Assembly: GCF_020886695.1 (NCBI RefSeq)
Contig: NZ_AP024485.1
Location: forward strand, 2,303,001 to 2,367,000
DNA: 64,000 nucleotides
From: Pseudodesulfovibrio sediminis
Lineage (GTDB): Bacteria > Desulfobacterota > Desulfovibrionia > Desulfovibrionales > Desulfovibrionaceae
Direction of reading: 5' to 3'
Under the pieces are notes generated by a model. It did not search any database. It was not told the origin of the DNA and worked only from the letters and a program-made list of their open reading frames with translations. This document shows positions 40,646 through 50,808 of the stretch, one piece after another (positions within the stretch are counted from its first letter, which is position 1; each line of letters begins with the position of its first letter). Both the position numbers and the translations under genes were made by a program.

Positions 40646-43213
40646 TCAGGCCTCTTCTGTGTCGCCATGCCGCACATCCACGGCCAGTACTCCCACGACA
40701 CGAGCGGTCTTGTCCTTTATGGGTGCTGCAACAGTCAGACAATAGTCCTGAATGACGTCTGAATGATAAATATTCGAGATGAATGTCTCCCCGGTACGCA
40801 TGGGTTCGGTGAACCAGTCGCTTTGAGACCAGTCCGCCCCTTTGCCGCAATTCGCAGACAGGCAGGCACCATGCGCCAGGGCGGAATCGCTGACCTGCAC
40901 ACCTCGAACATCCATGGCCCGGGCCATTTCAAGACTCGGGTTGAGCTGGACGGTCCTGTCCAGCACCTTCTTGATCTTGCTCGGATTCATGGTCACCAGA
41001 TCCGGGGCCTTGGCCAGAGACGCGACCTTGTCCTGCATGGTGCCGTCACCCAGCAGCATGAACAACCCATACAGCTTGGAGAGGGTCTGAATCTGCTCGG
41101 TCAGCTCGCCGATGGCCACACCTGTCTCGGCAACGGCTTCAGCGGTCTGCGTGGACACCTCGTCCACTTCACTCACGGCGACATTGATTTCCTCGCCAGC
41201 CAGAGACTGCTGGGTGGAGGCAGCCGCGATGGACTGAACCTGCTGTGAGGTCGAATCAAAGAACTCCATGATCTCGTTCAGGGCATCCCCGGACTCGCCC
41301 GCCAGACTGTTGGCGGTTTCCACCCGCTCGGCAGCCAAATCCATTCTCTTGATATTCTCGCGCACATCCGACTGGATGGCGGCAATGGCCCCGCCGACCT
41401 CACGCGTGGCGTCCATGGTCTTCTCAGCCAGCTTGCGGACCTCGTCTGCCACCACGGCGAATCCCCGCCCGGCTTCTCCTGCCCGAGCCGCCTCAATGGC
41501 CGCATTAAGAGCCAGCAGGTTGGTCTGATCGGCAATGTCCGAGATGACATTCATGATCTTTCCGATGGAATCCGCCTTGGTACCGAGACTGGCCACCTGC
41601 TCCTTGAGCCGTTCGGTAATGGTGTGGACGTCGCCGATGGAATGCACGGTCCGGCGGACCACTTCCGACCCTTCGAGAGCGCGCTGGTGGGCGGCTTCCG
41701 TGTCTGCGGAAGCGACCTCGGCATTGCGGGCCACCTCACGAATGGAACAGGCCAACTGCTCCATGGAAGCGGCCGTACGCTCGACTCGACCGCTGAGACT
41801 GTCGGCGCCGTCCCTGATACGTCCGGACTCGCTGTTCACGATGGCGGAGGCTTCCTTCATACCCGAGACCACGACTTCCAGCATGCCTGCGGCCTGGAGC
41901 ATGCCCTCCCGCTGGGCCCTGGCCGCATCTGTGCGGGCCTTGCGTTCACTCTCGGCCTTGGCAAGCGCACTTTCGGCCTCTGCCGCCTGTGTCCTGGCCA
42001 TCTCCGAGGCTGCTTCCGCCTCCTGCATCTTTTCCGCCAGCGTGCGGACCATCTGCTCAATGGCCCCGGTGACCTGTTGCAGTTCACCGGAGAACGCGCC
42101 TTCAGGCGTGGCCTCCAGATCGCCCTCGGCCACCCGGCCCGCATAGCCGCGCAACCGGTTGAGCGGGCTGAGCAGGGCAAAACGAATAAATATGAATGTC
42201 ACAAGTACAATAAGCGCGCATGAGGCCGCACCAGCCACATAAGCCGCGTTCTCAAGCTGACGTACCGGCTCCATGGCCTCGGACGCGTCCACCTTGGCCA
42301 CAAGGGCCCAGACGGTATCCCCCACAGAAACTGGTGCATACGCCGCCAGGACGTCTTTTCCGCGATAATCCGATGTCTCCATGCTGCCGCTCTTCCCGGA
42401 CAGGGCCAGGCGGACGGATTCGGACTGCATGTCACCCTGCCCCGGATCGGCAAAGGAGCTGATCACGGAGTGGTGAACCGGGTCTGAAAAAAGATCGGAC
42501 CGCATGCGTGCATCCGCGCCCACCAGATAGGCCTCTCCAGTCTCCCCCATACCGGCACGGGTACTCATGACGGCGTCCACGGACTCAATGGGGATACGGA
42601 GCATGGCGACTCCCTCAATCTCTTTGCCATACCGCCTGATCGGTGCGGCGATAAACGCGCAGGGAACGCCTTCCAGTGGTGAGTAGGGGTGAAAATCGAC
42701 AATGACGGTCTCTCCGTTGAGAGCCCGCTTCCAGATACTGGCGAGCAGACTGTGCTTGAGCGAACCGCCGACAATGTCCTCACCCAGTTCGTTCCCTTTT
42801 GCTGCGGTAAAGACGATCCGGCCGGTATCATCCAGAACCAGGACGTCCGCATACCCCCGAACCTTGACCCAGGGGCTGAAATCACTGGCCACCCGATTCA
42901 TGGCATGCGCGTAATCCTCATTGTTCACATCCATGCGCTGACCAGGCTTGGCTTCATAAAAAACGATATCTCGCAACCGAACCAATGCGCTGTAGACATA
43001 CTTGGCCTCGGAAAACATGCGAATATCCTTCTTCCATGTTTCCGTCAGCTCCTCCATGTCATGGAGCTTGGCCTCCCTGAGCATGGCGAGCTTGCCGTAG
43101 GCCTGAACTTCAAGACTCCTGGATGCGGTATGCAGACTGTAGCTGGCCATGCCCGCAAGGGGCACGATCCCGATCAACAGACAGAATATGAGTATTTTGA
43201 TGCTGAGTTTCAT
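40646..43213 (-). CDS. methyl-accepting chemotaxis protein with extra C-terminal domain
   Basis: 855 residues. A transmembrane helix covers about 7-27, then a periplasmic double-Cache domain (about 35-315), a second helix (about 328-350), HAMP (about 350-405), a coiled coil and the MCP signalling domain (about 450-715) with the hairpin tip [47 protein letters not shown]. After it come about 135 residues with [33 protein letters not shown] and [18 protein letters not shown], resembling a cytoplasmic Cache/PAS-like sensor. The usual CheR/CheB docking pentapeptide is absent; the protein ends HGDTEEA. Confidence 0.92.
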   Translation of the reverse strand: MKLSIKILIFCLLIGIVPLAGMASYSLHTASRSLEVQAYGKLAMLREAKLHDMEELTETWKKDIRMFSEAKYVYSALVRLRDIVFYEAKPGQRMDVNNEDYAHAMNRVASDFSPWVKVRGYADVLVLDDTGRIVFTAAKGNELGEDIVGGSLKHSLLASIWKRALNGETVIVDFHPYSPLEGVPCAFIAAPIRRYGKEIEGVAMLRIPIESVDAVMSTRAGMGETGEAYLVGADARMRSDLFSDPVHHSVISSFADPGQGDMQSESVRLALSGKSGSMETSDYRGKDVLAAYAPVSVGDTVWALVAKVDASEAMEPVRQLENAAYVAGAASCALIVLVTFIFIRFALLSPLNRLRGYAGRVAEGDLEATPEGAFSGELQQVTGAIEQMVRTLAEKMQEAEAASEMARTQAAEAESALAKAESERKARTDAARAQREGMLQAAGMLEVVVSGMKEASAIVNSESGRIRDGADSLSGRVERTAASMEQLACSIREVARNAEVASADTEAAHQRALEGSEVVRRTVHSIGDVHTITERLKEQVASLGTKADSIGKIMNVISDIADQTNLLALNAAIEAARAGEAGRGFAVVADEVRKLAEKTMDATREVGGAIAAIQSDVRENIKRMDLAAERVETANSLAGESGDALNEIMEFFDSTSQQVQSIAAASTQQSLAGEEINVAVSEVDEVSTQTAEAVAETGVAIGELTEQIQTLSKLYGLFMLLGDGTMQDKVASLAKAPDLVTMNPSKIKKVLDRTVQLNPSLEMARAMDVRGVQVSDSALAHGACLSANCGKGADWSQSDWFTEPMRTGETFISNIYHSDVIQDYCLTVAAPIKDKTARVVGVLAVDVRHGDTEEA

Positions 43214-43321
43214 GGGTGTTCTCCTCCACCGTGACCCGGTGTAAACCGCACGAATTTACGGCTGACGGAGAAGAACCCTACTGTCGCAGGGGATTTAAAC
43301 GACCCGATTTGTTACAGGAAG

Positions 43322-43337
43322 GTCACACCTGTGTGAA
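43322..43337. promoter_or_regulatory. inverted repeat upstream of the chemoreceptor gene
   Basis: TCACAC-CT-GTGTGA at 43323-43336 is a perfect dyad about 110 bases before the chemoreceptor start; TTGTGTGACA follows at 43351. It could be an operator. The regulator is unknown. Confidence 0.35.
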
Positions 43338-43400
43338 GATACGCAGTTCTTTGTGTGACAATAAAAGTAGTAACTATTACGGGGTCTTGTTTTTAATTTT

Positions 43401-43622
43401 TCACAAAAAAACCGAGAGGACCGCAAACAACCACAACAAACCGCAGAGAACGGCGGTGGCGGGTATCATCCACCACTTGAGCTGTATGGCCTTGCCTTGG
43501 ATCTTGAAGGCGCCACAACAGCGGAACAGGGACATGATCATCTGGGCAAGCAGGCCGGAAACCGCCAGGGCGGGCATGGCGATACACCAGAAAACAGGGT
43601 CGGCAATCCAGTTGGCAGTCAT
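43401..43622 (-). CDS. small two-span membrane protein
   Basis: 73 residues with two hydrophobic helices (CIAMPALAVSGLLAQMIMSLF and WWMIPATAVLCGLLWLFAVLSVFL). Its ATG lies three bases after the stop of the DAC-domain gene, so the two are probably coupled. Known cyclic-di-AMP synthases of the CdaA class are membrane-bound or work with membrane partners; a partner role is speculative. The longer overlapping frame from 43641 is not hydrophobic in the right pattern and was rejected. Confidence 0.6.
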   Translation of the reverse strand: MTANWIADPVFWCIAMPALAVSGLLAQMIMSLFRCCGAFKIQGKAIQLKWWMIPATAVLCGLLWLFAVLSVFL

Positions 43623-43625
43623 GGC

Positions 43626-45050
43626 CTAGGACATGACCCACTCTTGCAGAAGCGGGGGCCTTTTGAAACCGCCGATCTGGCTAAAATGGCACAGGGCGGT
43701 CAATTCGACGCCATTCTTAATGATGGACACGGGCCTGTCTGCGGAAACGACCACCACCACAATGTCTTCGTGCTCGGCCGTAAAGCGCAGGGCCGAGTTG
43801 AACCGGGCACCGCGCGCCCGGTTTTCGCCGGGAACACTCCGTCCGTCCATGAGGCAGCCGAACCCGTGCAGCTTGAGATCATGGCAGATATGCAATGCGC
43901 CATCCAGCTTGGCCAGCGAGCAGGCGAGCTTGAGCTGGCTGGAGTCCTGCAAGTCCAGCGGTTCCTCAAAATGCTGACCGGACATGACAAAGGAGTCCTC
44001 GCTGGTATCCACCACCAGAGTACACCCATGCTTGCGGTCACGCACCCGGTTCACCATGAGGGAAACGATCTGCAGCAGGGTGTGCTGCGTTTCCATACTC
44101 ATGTCGGTTTCCAGAAGCTGTTCTTCAAGCTGGACCAGATTGGCCTTGAGGTTGGATGAATGAAACCGTCCGTCCGAAAAGGTGCATACGAGTTCGTTTT
44201 TGATCCACAGAAATCCATGGGTACCGGAGAACTGGGCCGCCAGATACGCCCCCGGCATGGGGCCGATGGCGATGCCGAGCATGGTGGAACCATCCGACAC
44301 GAGCACGCGCCCGGAATCCTCCACGGCCTGCAGCAGCTTGCGCACATGCTTGGTGTCCGCCAGCCGTGGCTGCTCATGGATAGGGAACCGGCAGACAAAG
44401 CGCACCTGATCAAGCTGGCTCGGCTCTACCACCACGATACGTCCACGCGGCCACGCGCCCTCCTCCTTGGTACCGGACACCCCGATAATGGCGTCCAGGA
44501 AGGGATAGACACGGATCTGCGTGTCCAGCCAGCCATATCTGGACCGCTCGTCCACGATATAGTCCCTGATGGCGTGATTGGCGCAATGCTGGAGCATGAA
44601 CCCGGCTGTGTCCAGGCTCATGACGTTGCGTGTCTCGAAATTCTGGGAGATAAGCCCGGCGGCATATTCAAGCCAACTCTTGGTCGGTCCCAGCGAGCAC
44701 ATGTTGGGATGCTGTTCCGTAAACCACATCTGGTACTGCATGGACCTCGAACGGGTGCCCAGCGTAATCAGCCCCGACAAATCAAGCGCTGCTTCGTCCT
44801 CATCGATGAGCGGCATGGCGGAACCGGTCACTTCCTGACCACGCCATTTGGAGGAGTATAGATAATAGTCGCGCAATTTGGGCTCATGCCCATCCAGCAA
44901 TCCCTGCGGGTCACATATTCGCGGAGGTGAATCCTGTGTTTCGGCGTACACGACCGCAGCGCGACTTTGCTGGGAAAAATGCGACAACCCGACACGAAGC
45001 CCATCCAAAATATGAAATATGCAAATGCTCTCAAACGATGCTTCAGACAT
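43626..45050 (-). CDS. DAC/DisA_N-domain protein, putative diadenylate cyclase
   Basis: 474 residues with GGAG before the ATG. The last third (about 350-450) has the diadenylate-cyclase pattern: LDGALHICHDLKLHGFGCLM with the DGA motif, then ARGARFNSALRF followed by EDIVVVVVSADRPVSII. In canonical enzymes the second motif is GTRHRAA, so here RHR is replaced by RFN; this may change or abolish catalysis. The long N-terminal part (1-340) is unlike DisA and has no clear family, with an HPNMCSLGPTKSWLEYAAG segment. If active it makes cyclic di-AMP. The next gene is a small membrane protein. Confidence 0.75.
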   Translation of the reverse strand: MSEASFESICIFHILDGLRVGLSHFSQQSRAAVVYAETQDSPPRICDPQGLLDGHEPKLRDYYLYSSKWRGQEVTGSAMPLIDEDEAALDLSGLITLGTRSRSMQYQMWFTEQHPNMCSLGPTKSWLEYAAGLISQNFETRNVMSLDTAGFMLQHCANHAIRDYIVDERSRYGWLDTQIRVYPFLDAIIGVSGTKEEGAWPRGRIVVVEPSQLDQVRFVCRFPIHEQPRLADTKHVRKLLQAVEDSGRVLVSDGSTMLGIAIGPMPGAYLAAQFSGTHGFLWIKNELVCTFSDGRFHSSNLKANLVQLEEQLLETDMSMETQHTLLQIVSLMVNRVRDRKHGCTLVVDTSEDSFVMSGQHFEEPLDLQDSSQLKLACSLAKLDGALHICHDLKLHGFGCLMDGRSVPGENRARGARFNSALRFTAEHEDIVVVVVSADRPVSIIKNGVELTALCHFSQIGGFKRPPLLQEWVMS

Positions 45051-45140
45051 TCCCCGCTCCAGAATGTTGCAGTCAGCCCTGTTCCGGGCACTCTCCCGAA
45101 CCTAGGCCAAAAGTCTTAACAATGTCCAGAGGGAGGGTGG

Positions 45141-45932
45141 TTACTTGCGGGCGGAAATGAGCACGTCAGCCAGTTCCCGAATGACTCCATGACCGCCGGA
45201 GGCAGTGGTTACAAAGTCGGCCAACGCCAGAATAGCTGAGTGGGCGTCATGGGGAGCGACCGTGAATCCTGCCAGGTTCATGGCCTCTAAATCATTGGTA
45301 TCATTGCCCACATAAAGGACATCGCCAATGGCAATATCCCGCCGAGCGGCCAGCTCCTGCAGCGCAGCCCCCTTGTCGCTCACACCATGGAAGGCCTCAA
45401 GGCCAATTTTTTCAGCACGGGCACGGACCACGGGGTTGGTCTCTGTGGAGAGAATGACCTGCTCCACCCCAAGGGTGCGGATCAGGCCCACGCCCAGCCC
45501 GTCACTGCGATTGGCCCGCACGGCCTCATGTCCATCCTGATCCACGGTCACCGTATTGTCGGTCATGACCCCGTCAAAGTCGTAGACGATGAGCTTGACC
45601 CGCTCTGCGCCGGGGATGCCTCGCTCCCTGAGCGCGATGACCTCGCCGTCCAGCCCCAGATACAGCGGCTCGTGGCCTATGAGCTTTTCGGCTCGCCCAC
45701 CACCATGGGAGAGGATTTTATCAACAATTTTAAGCACATTCGACACCTCGAAGGTCAAGATGACACAGCCTCCCGCCACGGTATCGCGGCCCTCCATCAG
45801 GCGCAGGCTCTGGCCGAACGCCCCCAGGAGCAGGCCATCGTTGACATGGGTAAAACCCAAGGCGTTTTCATAAAAAAGGGCGGATGTTTTGACATCGCGA
45901 ACCAACAGGGTCACGGACGGGTAGACGGCCAT
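45141..45932 (-). CDS. VOC-domain / KdsC-type HAD phosphatase fusion
   Basis: 263 residues. Residues 1-105 form a VOC (glyoxalase-fold) domain: YPSVTLLVRDVKTSALFYENALGF and LDGEVIALRER at its end. Residues 110-263 form a HAD phosphatase of the KdsC/CMP-sialic-acid-linked class: VYDFDGVMTDN with the nucleophile aspartate, ILSTETNPVVRARAEKIGL and GNDTNDLEAMNLAG. KdsC-type enzymes dephosphorylate KDO- or ulosonate 8/9-phosphates. The fusion to a VOC domain is unusual. GAGG lies before the ATG. No ulosonic-acid synthase is adjacent, so the substrate is uncertain. Confidence 0.85.
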   Translation of the reverse strand: MAVYPSVTLLVRDVKTSALFYENALGFTHVNDGLLLGAFGQSLRLMEGRDTVAGGCVILTFEVSNVLKIVDKILSHGGGRAEKLIGHEPLYLGLDGEVIALRERGIPGAERVKLIVYDFDGVMTDNTVTVDQDGHEAVRANRSDGLGVGLIRTLGVEQVILSTETNPVVRARAEKIGLEAFHGVSDKGAALQELAARRDIAIGDVLYVGNDTNDLEAMNLAGFTVAPHDAHSAILALADFVTTASGGHGVIRELADVLISARK

Positions 45933-46217
45933 GGCAATTCCTCTTCTGTTCAGGGTTTGAAGGGCAGACTACCCTGACAGGCACAACGGTGCAACCGATT
46001 GCATGCGCGCAATGCCGATTACGGCAAAGGCGTCACAAGCCCTCTACGGTCATCTATCGCTCCATGCAACACAGGCCGGGCACAACCCCAGACCTCTGGA
46101 TCACCCCTTAAGGGGAATGATAATTAAGTGCGTTATTTCAAGGCAGTTCAGATTTTCTAAATTTTCTCTAAAAAAAGTCTAGTGCACAGACAGCCGTAAT
46201 TCTAACGAGTTCAGATA
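45933..46217. other. intergenic region with CCCCTTAAGGGG palindrome
   Basis: 285 bases between the VOC-HAD gene and the end of the RND pump gene. The only strong element is the palindrome CCCCTTAAGGGG (46104-46115), which could be an operator; AT-rich sequence follows. No gene seen. Confidence 0.4.
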
Positions 46218-49200
46218 TTACACGCCCCCATCCTGCTCAAGCACACCGAGCTTTTCCTGTCGCCTGCGCTCTTTGCGTTCCTTGCGCCGCATGAGCAGGT
46301 CCCACTCAAGGGGCATGACGATCAGCGTCAGGGTCGTGGCCACACACAGACCAGTGACAAAGGTGGTGGCCATGGTCCCCCAGACCAAAGAGTAGTAGGG
46401 GATGCCGAGCGCCATGGGCAACAGCCCCAGCGTGGTGGTCAGTGTGGTCATGAGAATGGGTCTGAGGCGAATACGCACACCTTCACGGATAGCCTCTGCC
46501 CGGCTGTAGCCCTGGGCATACAGTCGATTGATGAAGTCGAGCAGCACCAATGAATCGTTGACCACGACACCGGCTACGCCCACGGTCGCGATAAAACTGT
46601 TTACCGTGAACAGGGAGCGGGTGAAAAACGTCCCGAAAACCACGCCGATAAGGGCAAACGCCACGGCAGACAGAATGACCGCCGGCTGCAAATAGGACTG
46701 AAACTGGCAGGCCAGAATCGTATACATGATCATGAGTGCGATGAGAAAGGCATACATGAGCGAGGTGAATGACCGGCCCGTTGACTCGAATTCACCAGCA
46801 AAGCTGATGGTCGCCCCCGGATACTTGCTCTGGATGGACGCGTAATAGGCCTTCACGTCATGGGCGACACTGGTGGCACTAACCGGTCCACCGGCATGGA
46901 TATTGGCCGTCAGGGCGATGGCTCGCTGGCCCTGAAACCGGTTCAACTGCCCGGGCTCCCGATAACTTTCCACCTTTACCAGATCACCCACGCGCACCGG
47001 CCCCTGGGCGTTCTCCAGAATAGGTATGTCCAACGCATCTTCCGGCTGCATCAGAAACCGCTTGTCGATCTTCATGCGCAGGTCGATATCTTCATCCGCA
47101 GCCCGGAATTTACCCACGAACCGCCCGTCCAGAATACCACCGGCCAGAGAGACGACCTGAGCAGGGGTCAGCCCGAACTCCGACACCAGATTCGGCATCG
47201 GACTGAAACGGAATATCCGGTTATCCGACCCGGTGTCCGTATTGAAATCAACAAGATAGGGAGCGATCTCCTTGTTGTTCTTGATCCAGTTGAACACATC
47301 GTCCGACAATCCCTTGACCGCTTCATGGTCCGGCCCGAGCACGCGAATATTCACATCCTTGCCAGCAGGGGGGCCGCCTTTCTCCGCCCAGAGATGCATG
47401 CTCCATCCACCCGCGGTATACGGTTCGAGCTTCTTGCGCACGATATCCAGCAGCAGCAACGGGTCGTTATCCGGGTTATCGATATACTCCTGCTCACCCT
47501 GAGCGGGCAGCTCCACCGTGACCAATGCGCGGTTGGAACCGAAGACGGACTCATAGTCCTCATTGATATCCATGCCACCCAACCCGGAACACGATTTTGT
47601 CGTCCCCGGACCAAACCCTTTGATAACCTCTGAAATCTGCTTTGCCTTTTCAGAAGCCGTGTACACGTCCGTACCCACAGGTCCCTGCAAAGAGACATAG
47701 TAGAGGTGATATTCATCAGGGAAAAACTTGATTCGAATCAAGGGCATGATGCCGGCCACAGACACCCCGAGCATGACAATGGCCATGATAAAAGCCAAGA
47801 ACACGAGTGACACCGATTTCCACTTGTGCCGCAGGGTAACCTGAAGGATGGCATCCGTGAATCGCTTCAGCCACTCCATGAACCGGGGATCTTTGGTATG
47901 CAAATGCTCTGTGGCCTGTGCCCTGAGTTTTTTGGCACCCGGCCAATCCATAAAGTGGGACGGGAGAATGAACAGGCACTCGATCAGCGAGGCGGCGATG
48001 GCGAACGATACCGCCTTGGGTACCAAGGCGAAGAATTCACCCGTTGATCCGGTCATGATGAGCATGGGCAGAAATGCGGCAACCGTAGTGGATGTAGCTG
48101 CAAGAACTGGCAAAAAGACTTCGCTTGTACCGACCACAACCGCCTCTTTCAGCTCCTTGCCGTCCTGTACATGCCGATAGATGTTTTCCAGCACGACAAT
48201 GGCGTCATCAACGATGATACCGGACACCAGAACAAAGGAAAACAGAGTGATTTCATTGATGGAGTTGTTGGTCAACCACATGATGATCATGGTCACGAGG
48301 AACGAGAAGGGCACACCCACGGTGGTCAGCATGGCGTTACGGAAGCCCATGACCAGCCAGATGCAGCCGCAGACCATCACGATACCCACCAGCAGGTTGG
48401 AACCAAGCGTACTGATGTTCTCGTTGATGTTTATCCGCTGATCCTGGGTCAGGACCGCTTCAACCCCCTCTTTCTTCAATATGGGGTCGAAGTCGGCAAC
48501 CACTCGCTCCACGGCAGCCCCGATATCAAGCGCGTTGCCGTCAGGGGTCTTGATGACCTTGATGGACACCGAGTCCTTGCCGTTCACGCTGGAAATAACA
48601 AAGGGATCTCGATACGCCATGCCCGCATGGCTGAGCACATCGCCCACCGTAACGAACGAACCATCCAGATCACGCCGGACAACCGTGGCGGCGATGGCGT
48701 CACGGGAACGGAACTTCTCGTCGACGACAATGACATACTCACCGGATTCACTGATGAAATCTCCAGCCGGAACCGAGACATTGGCCCCTTCGAGTGCCTT
48801 GGCTACCTCATCAAAGGTCACGCCCAGCCGCATCATCTTGCCCGGATCAAGGGAGACATGAAATTCCCGTGTAAATTCGCCGTTGATATCGACTTCTTTT
48901 ACCCCGGGGATACGCTGCAACGGCAGCTTCATTTCTTCGGCCATGAGGGTCAGGGCGCGGTTGGAGCGGGCCCCCACAAGATTGACCGAAATGACCGGCA
49001 GCCACTCCGAAACCCTGATAACCTCGAAACTCGGTGGGTCCATATCGTCAGGCAGGTCCTGTTGTATGGACAGGACCTTAAACCGCAACTCGTCATAGAG
49101 TTTGTCGTAGTCGGTATCATCCAGGAATTTCACCAGTATGGAGGCACGCTGACGGAACGAACGTGACCGGATGAATTCCACGTTCTCGAGATCTTCCAGT

Positions 49201-49430
49201 GAATCCTCGATCTTGCGGGTGACCAGGGTCTCCACCTCGTCAGCGCTGGCACCAGGCAGAAAACCCGAGATGATGACCTTGCCCATGCGTACGTCAGGAT
49301 ACCGTTCAACCGGCAGGTCAAAGGTGCAGAACACACCCACAACCATGAGTATGACAAAGAGCAGGTTGACGAAAACCTTCTGCCCCAGGGTCATCCGAAT
49401 GAGACTCTGAACCGGTGTATCCTTATGCAT
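46218..49430 (-). CDS. RND efflux pump inner-membrane subunit
   Basis: 1070 residues from an ATG with GGAG upstream. It has the AcrB-type layout: one helix after the N-terminus (KVFVNLLFVILMVVGVFCTF), two large periplasmic loops and two six-helix clusters. Landmarks are ERYPDVRMGKVIISGFLPGASADEVETLVTRKIE, the transmembrane region VLVSGIIVDDAIVVLENIYRH with the proton-relay acidic pair, and GVAGVVVNDSLVLLDFINRL. It works as a trimer with the periplasmic adaptor encoded upstream and an outer-membrane channel not present here. Substrates may include drugs or metabolites. It follows the TetR and adaptor genes with a 218-base gap. Confidence 0.95.
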   Translation of the reverse strand: MHKDTPVQSLIRMTLGQKVFVNLLFVILMVVGVFCTFDLPVERYPDVRMGKVIISGFLPGASADEVETLVTRKIEDSLEDLENVEFIRSRSFRQRASILVKFLDDTDYDKLYDELRFKVLSIQQDLPDDMDPPSFEVIRVSEWLPVISVNLVGARSNRALTLMAEEMKLPLQRIPGVKEVDINGEFTREFHVSLDPGKMMRLGVTFDEVAKALEGANVSVPAGDFISESGEYVIVVDEKFRSRDAIAATVVRRDLDGSFVTVGDVLSHAGMAYRDPFVISSVNGKDSVSIKVIKTPDGNALDIGAAVERVVADFDPILKKEGVEAVLTQDQRININENISTLGSNLLVGIVMVCGCIWLVMGFRNAMLTTVGVPFSFLVTMIIMWLTNNSINEITLFSFVLVSGIIVDDAIVVLENIYRHVQDGKELKEAVVVGTSEVFLPVLAATSTTVAAFLPMLIMTGSTGEFFALVPKAVSFAIAASLIECLFILPSHFMDWPGAKKLRAQATEHLHTKDPRFMEWLKRFTDAILQVTLRHKWKSVSLVFLAFIMAIVMLGVSVAGIMPLIRIKFFPDEYHLYYVSLQGPVGTDVYTASEKAKQISEVIKGFGPGTTKSCSGLGGMDINEDYESVFGSNRALVTVELPAQGEQEYIDNPDNDPLLLLDIVRKKLEPYTAGGWSMHLWAEKGGPPAGKDVNIRVLGPDHEAVKGLSDDVFNWIKNNKEIAPYLVDFNTDTGSDNRIFRFSPMPNLVSEFGLTPAQVVSLAGGILDGRFVGKFRAADEDIDLRMKIDKRFLMQPEDALDIPILENAQGPVRVGDLVKVESYREPGQLNRFQGQRAIALTANIHAGGPVSATSVAHDVKAYYASIQSKYPGATISFAGEFESTGRSFTSLMYAFLIALMIMYTILACQFQSYLQPAVILSAVAFALIGVVFGTFFTRSLFTVNSFIATVGVAGVVVNDSLVLLDFINRLYAQGYSRAEAIREGVRIRLRPILMTTLTTTLGLLPMALGIPYYSLVWGTMATTFVTGLCVATTLTLIVMPLEWDLLMRRKERKERRRQEKLGVLEQDGGV

Positions 49431-49648
49431 TATTCGTCTCCATTCAGTCCCACAATATCCTGTTTTATCGTACAATCACAAACAGTTGTGCAGCTCGGAA
49501 GCCCAGGTCACCGGTGCTTGAGCACATCATGCCTGACAACTCGAAGGGTGGTCATACTGGTACACACTTCGCTATCAAAGCAGATTTTTCGCCAGCTCCA
49601 TTGCGGTATCCCTCGGACACACATGGCATTTACCAGCTCTAAAGGATA
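49431..49648. other. 218-base gap within the RND operon
   Basis: Between adaptor stop and pump start. No supported gene; one minus-strand frame reads CHVCPRDTAMELAKNLL before a stop, but there is no start or codon support. Such a gap inside an adaptor-pump pair is unusual and could be a relic of the adaptor 3' end or a leader with its own promoter. Confidence 0.4.
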
Positions 49649-50776
49649 TCACGGATGCGCGAGAAAAATGTCTCCGGGTCGAACATCCGGGCTGGAAACA
49701 CGACGCATGTCGTCATCAGCCGTGCCGAGCAGGACCACACGCACCCGTTCATTGTCCGGCGTCATCAGGAAATATTCCTCATACGCCTTGATGAGTGCTG
49801 TTTTCGGGACAACGACCGCACCGCCCGGATCCGGGAGATCAATGACAAGTTCGGTGCGCAGTCCGCCACGAAACTCGATATCTCCTTCGGTAATTTCGAG
49901 ATCAACGTTGATTTTGCGCGTCTTGGAATCAAACCCGGGCGACACGCGCAACACATGCGCCTGAATGGTTTTACCCAGATCGGTGAGACTGAGCTCGACC
50001 GTTTCCCCCATATCCATGAGGGCGCGGTACTCCGAACTGGTCAGGGCAAACGGCACCAGCAGGACCTTGTAGAGGCCGAGCTCGGCCACGGCTTCCCCCT
50101 TGGTTATCCATTCTCCCGGCTCAACGTACCGCGTGACCACCTTCCAGCCAGCAGGACCCTTGAGCGAGAAACGCTTCGACCGCTCGATGAGCACCAGTTC
50201 TTCGACCTGCTTTGAGCGGAGCTGCTGGAGGGCGGATTGATGTTCCCGTATATTGGAATCCAGTGTGGACTGGGGCGCATTATTGCTCTTAACCAGAGCC
50301 TGATATCGCTCCATTTCCTTCTTGTTGTATTCCAGATCAGACTTCAACCGTTCCTGATCCGTCCGGTTGGAACGGATATCCAGATTGATGAAGGTCGTAT
50401 CAAGCTGGGCGAACACCCCGGACGCATCCAGTGTATCACCCACATCGGCCACGACTTTTTGCACCCGCCCCGACTCCTCGGTCACCAGTGTCATGGAATT
50501 CCTGGCACGAGTGAAACCGGTCAGGGAAGCACGCCGTGCAGCCGATTGAGCGACAAAGGTCTCACCGGGTTGAGCTGGTGGCTCCGGTGGAAGCTCTGCC
50601 GAAGGAGCAGGGGGAATAATCGATTCAACATCATCGCCCGAAACAGACTCAACGCGTACCTGCGCCTCTTCCACCAAAACGCTGCCTGGCAGCGGCTCCT
50701 CAGAAACCTGGTCACTGCCGCACCCGACAAGGAACAGCAGCACCACAACAAAAAACACTCTCAGACCATATTTCAT
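49649..50776 (-). CDS. RND periplasmic adaptor lipoprotein (membrane fusion protein)
   Basis: 375 residues from the ATG at 50776. A lipoprotein signal ends at FLVGC (cysteine). Adaptor features follow: the lipoyl half-motif SGRVQKVVADVGDTLDASGVFAQLD, a coiled-coil hairpin (RSNRTDQERLKSDLEYNKKEMERYQALVK), the second half motif around EPGEWITKGEAVAELGLYKVL and a beta-barrel domain ending DVRPGDIFLAHP. The C-terminus stops soon after the usual RPGD, so the membrane-proximal domain appears shortened. It links the pump to an outer-membrane channel. It follows TetR by 32 bases. Confidence 0.92.
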   Translation of the reverse strand: MKYGLRVFFVVVLLFLVGCGSDQVSEEPLPGSVLVEEAQVRVESVSGDDVESIIPPAPSAELPPEPPAQPGETFVAQSAARRASLTGFTRARNSMTLVTEESGRVQKVVADVGDTLDASGVFAQLDTTFINLDIRSNRTDQERLKSDLEYNKKEMERYQALVKSNNAPQSTLDSNIREHQSALQQLRSKQVEELVLIERSKRFSLKGPAGWKVVTRYVEPGEWITKGEAVAELGLYKVLLVPFALTSSEYRALMDMGETVELSLTDLGKTIQAHVLRVSPGFDSKTRKINVDLEITEGDIEFRGGLRTELVIDLPDPGGAVVVPKTALIKAYEEYFLMTPDNERVRVVLLGTADDDMRRVSSPDVRPGDIFLAHP

Positions 50777-50808
50777 CCTAATCACCGCCTTTACAACCAT
50801 CGAAAACA

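Noticed and set aside
43393-43641. 82-residue frame overlapping the small membrane protein
   Set aside because: The other frame (43401-43622) has two clear membrane spans and a start coupled to the upstream stop.
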